From assembly GCF_042652345.1 (NCBI RefSeq), contig NZ_JBHSJJ010000001.1, forward strand, positions 62,001 to 126,000: a DNA stretch of 64,000 nt, read 5' to 3'. Position 1 is the first letter of the stretch; each line of letters opens with the position of its first letter. Made by a program: the position numbers and the translations under genes. The DNA is from Negadavirga shengliensis. GTDB taxonomy: Bacteria; Bacteroidota; Bacteroidia; Cytophagales; Cyclobacteriaceae. The notes under the pieces were generated by a model, which was not told where the DNA came from, made no database searches, and saw only the letters and a list, made by a program, of their open reading frames with translations. This document shows positions 44,106-51,596 of this stretch, piece by piece.

Positions 44106-45758
44106 ATGCTGACCAACCTTAGCATAGGCAATTATGCATTGATTCAAAAATTGGAAATGGAACCCAGTTCCGCCCTCAACATGATTACCGGGGAAACCGG
44201 GGCTGGAAAGTCTATTATGTTAGGGGCAGTGGGACTGCTTCTGGGAAACAGATCCGATACCAAATCACTTTTTGACGAGAACAAAAAATGTGTGGTGGAA
44301 GGGGTTTTTGATATCCACAATTACGGATTACAGCATTTTTTTGAAGAGGAGGAGCTCGACTACGACCCCATTTGTATCATCCGCAGAGAAATTTCACCTT
44401 CCGGTAAATCAAGGGCATTTGTCAACGATACTCCTGTAAAATTGGATACACTCAGGCAGCTCGGGAAAACGCTGATGGATATTCACTCCCAGCATGAGAA
44501 CCTTTTATTGGGAGCTGCCTCATACCAACTATCCCTTGTCGATGCCTTTGCTCAAACTTCCGGGGAAATAACTGTCTACCAGGAGGCTTTCAGCACATAC
44601 ACTCGGCAGAAAACAGAACTCAAAACGCTGGAAGAGGAAGCAAAGGAGCTTAAAAAAGAAGCGGATTACAACCAGTTTCAACTGGACGAACTCACCTCAC
44701 TGGCCCCTGAGGAAGGTGAACAAAAATCCTTGGAGAATCAGCAGGAAATCCTGGACCACGCTGAAGACATCAAAGCCAAAATCAACCACATACTTCAGCT
44801 CCTGGAGGACGAGCAGACAGGGGCCATGCAATCCCTGACGGCCATACAGCACCATTTCCATTATTTAAGCAGGTTCAGCCTTCAATTTGAAGAGTTAAGC
44901 GAACGCTTTCAAAGTGCCTGGATTGAATTAAAAGACATCCGGGATACGTTGGTGCATGAGGACCAAGGCATCGATGTGGATTATGAAAAATTGGAATGGG
45001 TCCGGGAGCGCCTAAGCAAGATATATCAGCTGCAAAAAAAACATGGTCTTCAAACCGATGCTGAACTGATCCAATTAAAGGAAGCTCTGGAACGAAAAGT
45101 CATCCGGGTAGATCATCTGGATGATCAAATTCAAAAACTGAAGACACAGCTAGCCTCGGCCGAAGAACAGATGATGGAAAAAGGCAAAATCCTTTCCAAA
45201 AAAAGGAGCGAATCCTTTAAACCATTCAGCAAAGAAATTGAAACACTGTTGGCTCAGTTGGGTATGGAAAATGCAAGGGTGGAAATCACAAGAAGAGATA
45301 TCAGTCCCGGCCCATCCGGCCTGGATGAAATCGATATCCTTTTCTCGGCCAACAAAGGCATTGCCCCGCAGCCCATTAAACAGGTAGCCTCCGGGGGAGA
45401 GTTTTCCCGGCTGATGTTTGCCGTCAAATTCATCATGGCAGACAAGATGGCGTTACCTACCCTTATATTTGACGAAATTGACACCGGTATTTCAGGGGAG
45501 ATAGCGCTTCAGATGGTAAAAATGATGCAGCAGATCGCCGCCAATCACCAGGTGATCTGTATCAGCCATCTGCCGCAGGTAGCGGCTAAAGGAGAACGCC
45601 ATTATTTTGTATACAAAGACAACAGTGCCAGCAAAACCGTGAGTAAAATCAAGCTTTTGACGGAACAGGAAAGACTTTTGGAAATTGCCAAAATGATTTC
45701 AGGGTCCAATCCAACAGCCTCCGCCTATGAAAGTGCCAAAGAATTATTGGGCATATGA
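44106..45758 (+). CDS. recN: DNA repair protein RecN
   Basis: 550 residues, the normal length. SMC-like ATPase: Walker A GETGAGKS (~31-38) in MLTNLSIGNYALIQKLEMEPSSALNMITGETGAGKSI (given here only as landmarks), coiled-coil arms (~160-370), signature motif ASGGEFSRLMFAVK, Walker B PTLIFDEIDTGISGEIA and the H-loop QVICISHLPQVAAKG. RecN gathers broken DNA ends for recombination repair. It closes the bamD-rpoZ-coaBC-DUF4835 group. Confidence 0.97.
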   Translation: MLTNLSIGNYALIQKLEMEPSSALNMITGETGAGKSIMLGAVGLLLGNRSDTKSLFDENKKCVVEGVFDIHNYGLQHFFEEEELDYDPICIIRREISPSGKSRAFVNDTPVKLDTLRQLGKTLMDIHSQHENLLLGAASYQLSLVDAFAQTSGEITVYQEAFSTYTRQKTELKTLEEEAKELKKEADYNQFQLDELTSLAPEEGEQKSLENQQEILDHAEDIKAKINHILQLLEDEQTGAMQSLTAIQHHFHYLSRFSLQFEELSERFQSAWIELKDIRDTLVHEDQGIDVDYEKLEWVRERLSKIYQLQKKHGLQTDAELIQLKEALERKVIRVDHLDDQIQKLKTQLASAEEQMMEKGKILSKKRSESFKPFSKEIETLLAQLGMENARVEITRRDISPGPSGLDEIDILFSANKGIAPQPIKQVASGGEFSRLMFAVKFIMADKMALPTLIFDEIDTGISGEIALQMVKMMQQIAANHQVICISHLPQVAAKGERHYFVYKDNSASKTVSKIKLLTEQERLLEIAKMISGSNPTASAYESAKELLGI

Positions 45759-45800
45759 CCTCCACGCATAACCCGATCGAAAAGAGACAAATAAAAAAAT

Positions 45801-45824
45801 TTTAACTAATTTTAGTTAAATTTG
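45801..45824. promoter_or_regulatory. Inverted repeat on the fabI promoter
   Basis: TTTAACTA (45801-45808) and TAGTTAAA (45813-45820) are perfect 8-bp arms around ATTT. The right arm overlaps the -7 box TAAATTTG (45817-45824). A dimeric repressor bound here would block transcription of fabI. I cannot name the regulator. Confidence 0.55.
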
Positions 45825-45854
45825 CAAAATATTATTAATTGAACAGTGATAATT

Positions 45855-46676
45855 ATGCCCGAAAATCTATTAAAAGGAAAAAAAGGAATTATAACAGGTG
45901 CTTTGGATGAAAACTCCATTGCTTGGCAAACTGCTCTTAAAGCAAAAGAACAAGGTGCGCGTTTTGTTTTAACGAATGCACCGATCGCCATGAGAATGGG
46001 GGCGATAAAAGAACTGGCGGAAGCGTGCGACACCATCATCATACCTGCTGATGCAACTTCTGTAGAGGATATAGAAAAATTATATGACGAAGCCAAAGAG
46101 TATTTAGGAGGAAATTTGGATTTTCTGTTACATTCGATAGGCATGTCTCCCAATGTCCGTAAAGGCAGGGAATATGGAGATCTTAACTACGAATGGGTCC
46201 AGAAAGCCTATGATGTTTCAGCCATCTCTTTTCATAAAATGCTGCAGGTCGCGGAGAAAAAAGATTTCCTCAATGAATGGGGGTCTGTCGTGGCCCTGAG
46301 TTACATTGCAGCCCAGCGGGCATTTCCTTTTTATAGTGACATGTCGGAAGCCAAAGCTATTCTGGAAAGCATAGCCAGAAACTACGGACTTAGATACGGA
46401 AAGATGAAAAAAGTGCGGATCAATACCATTTCCCAATCTCCTACCAAAACCACCGCGGGATCAGGGATTGACGGCTTTAATGATTTCTTTGATTATGCAG
46501 ATATGGTTTCGCCCTTGGGCAACGCATCAGCCGAAGCCTGTGCTGAGTATATCGTCACGTTGTTTTCGGACTTTACCCGGATGGTCACCATGCAAAACCT
46601 GTTCCATGATGGGGGGTATTCCTACACCGGCATATCGCAAGAGGTAATCGACAATTTCGTCAATCATCGATCATAA
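45855..46676 (+). CDS. fabI: Enoyl-[acyl-carrier-protein] reductase (NADH)
   Basis: 273 residues from ATG 45855; the GTG three codons earlier is less likely. FabI-type SDR: NENLLKGKKGIITGALDENSIAW-like N-terminus with the wide Gly motif, SIGMSPN, and catalytic Tyr160-x6-Lys167 within AQRAFPFYSDMSEAKAILES. The order matches E. coli FabI (Tyr156/Lys163). It reduces enoyl-ACP in the last step of each fatty-acid elongation cycle and is the target of triclosan and related inhibitors. The promoter carries an operator-like inverted repeat. Confidence 0.95.
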   Translation: MPENLLKGKKGIITGALDENSIAWQTALKAKEQGARFVLTNAPIAMRMGAIKELAEACDTIIIPADATSVEDIEKLYDEAKEYLGGNLDFLLHSIGMSPNVRKGREYGDLNYEWVQKAYDVSAISFHKMLQVAEKKDFLNEWGSVVALSYIAAQRAFPFYSDMSEAKAILESIARNYGLRYGKMKKVRINTISQSPTKTTAGSGIDGFNDFFDYADMVSPLGNASAEACAEYIVTLFSDFTRMVTMQNLFHDGGYSYTGISQEVIDNFVNHRS

Positions 46677-46685
46677 ATAATGTCT

Positions 46686-46723
46686 GATAACCCCGCAATA
46701 AACTGAGCATCAGCGGGGTTATC
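46686..46723 (+). terminator. Strong hairpin downstream of fabI
   Basis: A perfect 11-bp stem, GATAACCCCGC (46686-46696) with GCGGGGTTATC (46713-46723), loop 16 nt, begins 10 bp after the fabI stop. The following bases (TATTAAC) are not a full T-run, so it may act as a weak terminator or mRNA 3'-end stabiliser. Confidence 0.6.
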
Positions 46724-46753
46724 TATTAACGAACCAGATAGCTTTCACGAAAT

Positions 46754-47251
46754 ATGAAAATCGAAAGGAACACGATAGTGGGGCTGACATACGAACTCAG
46801 GGTTACCAACGAAGAGCCGGACTCAATCCCTTATAGTGTAGAAGTAAGGGATGGGGATGATCCGTTCTATTTCTTCTATGGAAACAGCGGCCTTCCTGAA
46901 ATTTTTGAAAAGAAGTTGTTGGGTAAAATAGCAGGTGAAAAATTCAATTTTGTTTTAAAAGTAGATGAGGCCTACGGCAGACCGGATGATGAGCTCATTG
47001 TGGCGGTGCCCAAATCACAGTTCTCCAATGACCGCGGGTTCAAACCGGAGATGTTGCAGGAGGGAAATTTCCTCCCTTTGGTAGATGAAAGTGGATCCCC
47101 TATGCAGGCAAAAGTAGTCAAAGACTTGGGGGAAGAGATCCTTCTTGATTTTAATCACCCGTTGACGGGCATGAATCTCCATTTTGAGGGCGAGGTATAT
47201 AATATAAGAAAAGCCACTGAAAACGAGATTAAAAACGGTTTTGTGGGATGA
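46754..47251 (+). CDS. SlyD-type FKBP peptidyl-prolyl isomerase
   Basis: 165 residues. The split FKBP domain encloses an insert-in-flap chaperone domain: N-terminal VGLTYELRVTNEE, IPYSVEVRDGDDPFYFFYGNSGLPEIFEKKLLGKIAGEKFNFVLKVDEAYGRPDDELIVAVPKSQF, then the flap part and LDFNHPLTGMNLHFEGEVYNIRKAT. DFNHPLAG/LxF is the SlyD-family hallmark. Unlike E. coli SlyD it has no His/Cys-rich metal-binding tail. It folds proteins in the cytoplasm. Confidence 0.9.
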   Translation: MKIERNTIVGLTYELRVTNEEPDSIPYSVEVRDGDDPFYFFYGNSGLPEIFEKKLLGKIAGEKFNFVLKVDEAYGRPDDELIVAVPKSQFSNDRGFKPEMLQEGNFLPLVDESGSPMQAKVVKDLGEEILLDFNHPLTGMNLHFEGEVYNIRKATENEIKNGFVG

Positions 47252-47260
47252 TCCTTATTT

Positions 47261-48226
47261 TCAGTTATGCAATTGGATGATGTGGCTTTTTTTCCAATCC
47301 AAAAAGACCTGTTCATTCAACGCATAATTCCTGGTATAATCCTCTACCTGCCATATAAGGTCCATATCATTGAATTTTATGGCCAATAGATTGTATTGAG
47401 GAAAAAATTTTCGAAGCGCCACCCTGCCGCTGAATTTCCCGTCCTTTTTATCCAGTCGAACGGCCGTGGGTCTAATAAAATCAGAAAAAGTACCGGGTAT
47501 CGGGTTTAAATGGCTGAATAAGCCTGCCACATAGGCATTTTCAGGACTTTCATAAATTTCCATGGGTGACCCTATACGCAATGCCCGGCCTTTGTTCATC
47601 ACGCAAAGCTTGTCGGTAAGCCATAAAGCATCTTGGAGATCATGGGTAACTAATAATACCGTAACCCGGATTTCCCTGAAAGTCAATGCCAACTCTTCCA
47701 TTAATTCTCTTTTTTGCATGGGATCCAGGGAACTGAATGGCTCATCAAGCAGCAACACCTCCGGCTCGAGGCTCAATGCTCTGGCGATAGCTACCTTTTG
47801 CTGCTGGCCCCCGGACAACTCCCGCGGATAACGGTTTCTTAAATGCTTCATTCCAAATGTTTCTAAGAGAAATTCCACCCTCTCATGAGCATAGCCCTTA
47901 TTGTACTGTAGCAAAGGCCTTCTGATGTTCTCTTCAACGGTTGAGTTAGGGTACAATCCATAATCTTGCCGTACCAGCTGGATTTCGTCATATCCCGGGA
48001 CCAATTTTTTAGCCGGGTTTAACACCTTGTCCCCTGCTAGATAAACTTCGCCACTGTCCTGAATTTCAAGCCCGGCGATGACCTTTAGCAGGGTACTTTT
48101 TCCTGACCCACTTTCGCCCACCACTCCTAACCGCTCTCCTTTATCTATTTGCAGAGAAAAATCCTCCAGTGCCACCGCTTCTTTATCAAAACGCTTATAA
48201 AGCCCTTTTATCTCTAAATAACTCAT
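47261..48226 (-). CDS. ABC transporter ATP-binding protein, no permease nearby
   Basis: 321 residues. Walker A GESGSGKST (37-45), signature LSGGQQQKVAIARAL (~137-151), Walker B VLLLDEPFSSLD and H-loop VTHD, followed by a C-terminal ~90-residue extension of TOBE-like character (NPIPGTFSDFIRPTAVRLDKKDGKFSGRVALRKFFPQYNLLAIKF). This is the PotA/FbpC/CysA architecture of importer ATPases. No permease or binding protein lies in the neighbourhood, so the substrate is unknown. It overlaps the upstream MmcQ/YjbR gene by four bases (ATGA). Confidence 0.9.
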   Translation of the reverse strand: MSYLEIKGLYKRFDKEAVALEDFSLQIDKGERLGVVGESGSGKSTLLKVIAGLEIQDSGEVYLAGDKVLNPAKKLVPGYDEIQLVRQDYGLYPNSTVEENIRRPLLQYNKGYAHERVEFLLETFGMKHLRNRYPRELSGGQQQKVAIARALSLEPEVLLLDEPFSSLDPMQKRELMEELALTFREIRVTVLLVTHDLQDALWLTDKLCVMNKGRALRIGSPMEIYESPENAYVAGLFSHLNPIPGTFSDFIRPTAVRLDKKDGKFSGRVALRKFFPQYNLLAIKFNDMDLIWQVEDYTRNYALNEQVFLDWKKSHIIQLHN

Positions 48227-48573
48227 GAAAGTATCTGAGTTTTAATTTTTTTGGAAAGACTGTTAAACACCAACGCATAGGAATGATCGACAAGCTCCAG
48301 TATCAACTTATCCGGAACACTTCCATTGAAATAGACGGTGTTCCAATGCTTTTTATTCATGTGGTAGCCCGGCACGATCCCTTCATATTTTTCCCTTAGA
48401 ATGACAGCCTCCACGGGATCACATTTCAGATTTACGCTTTCAAAAAGATAGATGTCAATAATGGCATAAATTTTTCCTCCCACTCTGAAACATAATGTGT
48501 TTTCATCAAATGGGGTGTCCTCTGTGCTTCCCGGTCTGGAAAGGCAATAGTCCCTAAAAAAATCAATGGTCAT
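48223..48573 (-). CDS. MmcQ/YjbR family protein
   Basis: 116 residues. The CyaY-like fold of the YjbR family is indicated by FFRDYCLSRPGSTEDTPFDENTLCFRVGGKIYAI, the NLKCDPVEAVILREKYEGIVPGYHMNKKHWNTVYFNG stretch and the final LELVDHSYALVF. Members bind DNA in one studied case, but the physiological function is not known. It shares four bases with the ABC ATPase gene, implying joint translation. Confidence 0.88.
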   Translation of the reverse strand: MTIDFFRDYCLSRPGSTEDTPFDENTLCFRVGGKIYAIIDIYLFESVNLKCDPVEAVILREKYEGIVPGYHMNKKHWNTVYFNGSVPDKLILELVDHSYALVFNSLSKKIKTQILS

Positions 48574-48595
48574 CGGCGAGGGCTTTGGGTGATAA

Positions 48596-48784
48596 TTATA
48601 CCAGACGCCTGATAATCCATAAGATCAGAGCTGCGAGAAACACGAGTATGGATATTCTGTTAATGCCATGCATCATTCTCAAGTTGAAATTGGACTTTTG
48701 GTCAGGGTCCAGTTTCCTGAACACCCTTATAAAATATCCCCCAACTTCACCCAACTGGAAAAACTCCTTTATTTTATTTGACAT
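48596..48784 (-). CDS. Small conserved membrane protein (DUF6728-like)
   Basis: 62 residues: a basic cytoplasmic start with KIKEFFQLGEVGGYFIRVFRKLDP, then DQKSNFNLRMMHGINRIS, and one C-terminal transmembrane helix (ILVFLAALILWIIRRLV). I recall small Bacteroidota proteins with the same EVGGYF and NFNLRMMHGINRISI marks, placed in DUF6728. Function is unknown. It lies between ispG and the YjbR gene on the same strand, and its codon use looks coding despite the short length. Confidence 0.75.
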   Translation of the reverse strand: MSNKIKEFFQLGEVGGYFIRVFRKLDPDQKSNFNLRMMHGINRISILVFLAALILWIIRRLV

Positions 48785-48827
48785 AATCTATGCTTGTATT
48801 ATTCAGTTCTTGACTACTCCTCATGGC

Positions 48828-50813
48828 TCAGTCTGTTACATCCGGTTCGATCCATTGGCCATCCTGCCTTATAATCTCAATCAATTCGTCTACGGCCTTT
48901 TCCGATGGAACAGCTCTTTTTACCACTTCTTTTCCTTTGTATAAGGTGATTTTCCCTTTCCCGGAACCTACATATCCATAATCCGCATCAGCCATCTCAC
49001 CCGGACCATTGACGATACATCCCATTATGCCAATTTTAACGCCCTTCAGGTGATCGGTCCTTTTTCTGATCATTGCGGTGGTTTCCTGGAGGTCAAACAG
49101 CGTCCTGCCACAGGATGGACAACTGATATATTCTGTTTTGGACATTCTTGTTCTTGCAGCCTGCAGCACACCAAAACTTACAGAGTTATGTAACTTTATC
49201 TGGTTTAACGTACTGGTGTTATTTTCCAACTTCTGCTTGTCCGTCCCTATCATGACACCGTCTCCTAATCCGTCAATCAGTAATCCTCCCACATCGGTAG
49301 CGGTGTACAGCATCGTCTTGTCCTGATCCGTGATATCATAGGCTACTTTGGTGATAACGGGGAGTTCTACACCCGCTTGGAGCAATGTGACATAAGCCCT
49401 TCTCAACGCGGCCATGAGGTGCTCGTTGTCGCTTTCTAATATAAGGACCAGATCATTTCTCCCTTTTACCAACGGCAATACATTTTCTATCTCTACATCT
49501 TTTACAAGAAGAAAATTCATTTTGGGGTGAAAATCATTTCGAAGGGTGAAATCCCGGACCCGAAAAAGCGGGTATTTATTTTTTTTGTCTTCCTGATCCC
49601 GCCATATCTGATAGTTCTGGATTTCTTTCAGGCCATTTGGCAACATAAATGGAATGGGATGGTTCCCTGTATACACATAATCACAACCCAAGTCATTCAT
49701 TTTCCATTTATCCAGCTCGGGCAAATAGAAATGGCCCACATTTTTCAGGTCGCTTTCCCGGATACTTTCCAGGGTTGAGAGGTCCGTAATGACCCTTGGC
49801 ACGTTGCTATTCCCAAAATTCTCCACTTCAATTGTACTCCTTTTATTATATTCAAAGGGGTTTATGGGATAATCCGTGATGGGAGGGATTCCTGAAATTT
49901 CGGGCCTCTTCCGATAACGGTCCACTAACGTGCGCACCACCGGCGATTCAAATTCGGGATCCTCGGTGAGCGATACCCTCACGGTGTCGCCCAGCCCATC
50001 CTCCAAAAGCGTTCCAATACCTACGGCGGATTTGACCCTTCCGTCCTCACCATCGCCAGCCTCTGTCACCCCCAAATGTAAGGGATAAGGTCTAAAACCT
50101 CCTTCATCCAATTTCCGGACCAATAATCTGTATGCCTGTACCATCACTTGGGTATTGGATGACTTCATGGATATGACGATATCATGGTAATTTTCATCCT
50201 CGCAAATCCGCAAAAACTCCAACGCGGATTCCACCATACCTATTGGGGTATCGCCATAGCGGCTCATTATCCTGTCAGAAAGAGAACCGTGGTTAGTGCC
50301 AATACGCATGGCTGTCCCTTCTTCTTTACAAATCTTCACCAATGGAAGAAACCGGTCCCGGAGTCTTTCCAACTCCGCCTGATAACTTGCGTCCGTATAT
50401 TCAAATACCTCAAACTTCTTTTTATCCGCATAGTTGCCGGGATTGATCCTGACTTTCTCCACTATGCGGGCTGCCACTTCCGCAGCATTGGGAGTAAAAT
50501 GGATGTCCGCCACCAGTGGCGCGTAATACCCTCTTTTCTTAAGCCCATCCTTAATCTTCCGGAGGTTTTCAGCTTCTTTGATACTAGGTGCGGTAATCCT
50601 GAGCAATTCACAGCCACTCTCGATCATCCTGATGCACTGCTCGATGGAACCCTGGGTATCCATGGTATCCACTGTAGTCATGGACTGCACCACAATAGGA
50701 TTGTCACCGCCTATAAGGATATCCCCCACCTTCACAGGAATGGTTTTCCTTCGGGAATATTCAGTCAGGCTGTTGCAATATTTGCTTTTTGCTATAAGGG
50801 TTTTCAACTCCAT
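48828..50813 (-). CDS. ispG: (E)-4-hydroxy-3-methylbut-2-enyl-diphosphate synthase, three-domain type
   Basis: 661 residues. IspG (GcpE) is the 4Fe-4S enzyme of the MEP isoprenoid pathway. N-terminal TIM barrel: VGDILIGGDNPIVVQSMTTVDTMDTQ, LVADIHFTPNAA, RINPGNYADKKKFE, GTNHGSLSDRIM. A central extra domain (~285-540) makes it much longer than E. coli IspG (372 aa), as in plants, Chlamydiae and other Bacteroidota. The C-terminal cluster domain has Cys565, Cys568 (CPSCGRTLFD) and Cys599, with Glu606 in GCIVNGPGEMADADYGYVG. It ends 2 bp before... its start is 2 bp from the SDR gene, so they are co-transcribed. Confidence 0.96.
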   Translation of the reverse strand: MELKTLIAKSKYCNSLTEYSRRKTIPVKVGDILIGGDNPIVVQSMTTVDTMDTQGSIEQCIRMIESGCELLRITAPSIKEAENLRKIKDGLKKRGYYAPLVADIHFTPNAAEVAARIVEKVRINPGNYADKKKFEVFEYTDASYQAELERLRDRFLPLVKICKEEGTAMRIGTNHGSLSDRIMSRYGDTPIGMVESALEFLRICEDENYHDIVISMKSSNTQVMVQAYRLLVRKLDEGGFRPYPLHLGVTEAGDGEDGRVKSAVGIGTLLEDGLGDTVRVSLTEDPEFESPVVRTLVDRYRKRPEISGIPPITDYPINPFEYNKRSTIEVENFGNSNVPRVITDLSTLESIRESDLKNVGHFYLPELDKWKMNDLGCDYVYTGNHPIPFMLPNGLKEIQNYQIWRDQEDKKNKYPLFRVRDFTLRNDFHPKMNFLLVKDVEIENVLPLVKGRNDLVLILESDNEHLMAALRRAYVTLLQAGVELPVITKVAYDITDQDKTMLYTATDVGGLLIDGLGDGVMIGTDKQKLENNTSTLNQIKLHNSVSFGVLQAARTRMSKTEYISCPSCGRTLFDLQETTAMIRKRTDHLKGVKIGIMGCIVNGPGEMADADYGYVGSGKGKITLYKGKEVVKRAVPSEKAVDELIEIIRQDGQWIEPDVTD

Positions 50814-50815
50814 TT

Positions 50816-51520
50816 TTATATATCTCCTAATTGTGGACGGATTACTATTTCTTCAACAACAGAACGGGGAGAAAGGTTGTAAGCCGCCCATACAGAAGTG
50901 GCTACATCTTCCGGTTTCATGAATCTTTCTTCCGGTAAATCTACCCCTTCCCAGCTCGCTGTATAGGTGGCACCGGGAAGCACGGAAGTAACTTTTATTC
51001 CATATGGCAGCAATTCCTGCCTTAAACACTTTGTAAATCCCAACATGGCCCATTTGGATATGGCATAGCTTCCTCCGTTAGCATAAGCAGTCAGTCCTGC
51101 GATACTTCCTATGGTAAATATATGCCCATTTTTTCTTTTGATAAATGCCTCAGTAAAAGCCCTGGTAATATAGTATGTACTGAAAAGATTGGTATACATG
51201 GTCTTTTCAAAGTTTTGCTCAGGCTCTGTATGAATGGCACCGGGGATAAATATACCCGTATTGTTTACCAAAACATCCGGTAGGGTCTTGGCTTTTACGA
51301 ATGCTGCAAAAGCCTTTGTTTCCTCCTTCAGAGACAAATCAGCCCGCATCACATGGACTGAACACCCCGAATACCGGCTTTCTACTTCTTTTTTTAATCC
51401 CAGCAGTTCATTTTCGTGACGGCTGCAGGTGAATATGTCAAACCCCTTTGAGGCAAACTCAAGAACGATGGCCTTTCCGATCCCTTTAGTACCTCCCGTC
51501 ACCAAAATGCTTTTTGACAT
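50816..51520 (-). CDS. Short-chain dehydrogenase/reductase (classical SDR)
   Basis: 234 residues. NADP(H)-binding TGGTKGIG (8-15) with Arg34 in CSRHENEL suggesting NADP preference, NNTG (86-89; usually NNAG), Ser139, and catalytic Tyr152-x3-Lys156 in SYAISK. The substrate is not evident; in other Bacteroidota this family is annotated as 3-oxoacyl-ACP reductase-like or general SDR. It is upstream of ispG by 2 bp on the same strand and has its own -7 box. Confidence 0.9.
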   Translation of the reverse strand: MSKSILVTGGTKGIGKAIVLEFASKGFDIFTCSRHENELLGLKKEVESRYSGCSVHVMRADLSLKEETKAFAAFVKAKTLPDVLVNNTGIFIPGAIHTEPEQNFEKTMYTNLFSTYYITRAFTEAFIKRKNGHIFTIGSIAGLTAYANGGSYAISKWAMLGFTKCLRQELLPYGIKVTSVLPGATYTASWEGVDLPEERFMKPEDVATSVWAAYNLSPRSVVEEIVIRPQLGDI

Positions 51521-51544
51521 TAGTTTGTATTTTAATTATTAGTA

Positions 51545-51572
51545 TAACAACCAAATAATTGTTACAAAGTTA
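51545..51572 (-). promoter_or_regulatory. Promoter region of the SDR-ispG operon with inverted repeat
   Basis: The minus strand reads TAACTTTG at 51572-51565, an exact TAnnTTTG -7 box. Between it and the gene lies TAACAA-N8-TTGTTA (51545-51564), perfect 6-bp inverted arms. The repeat would sit at or just past the transcription start, a position for a roadblock repressor. Confidence 0.45.
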
Positions 51573-51596
51573 CATTATTTCTGCGTGTATGCCTAA

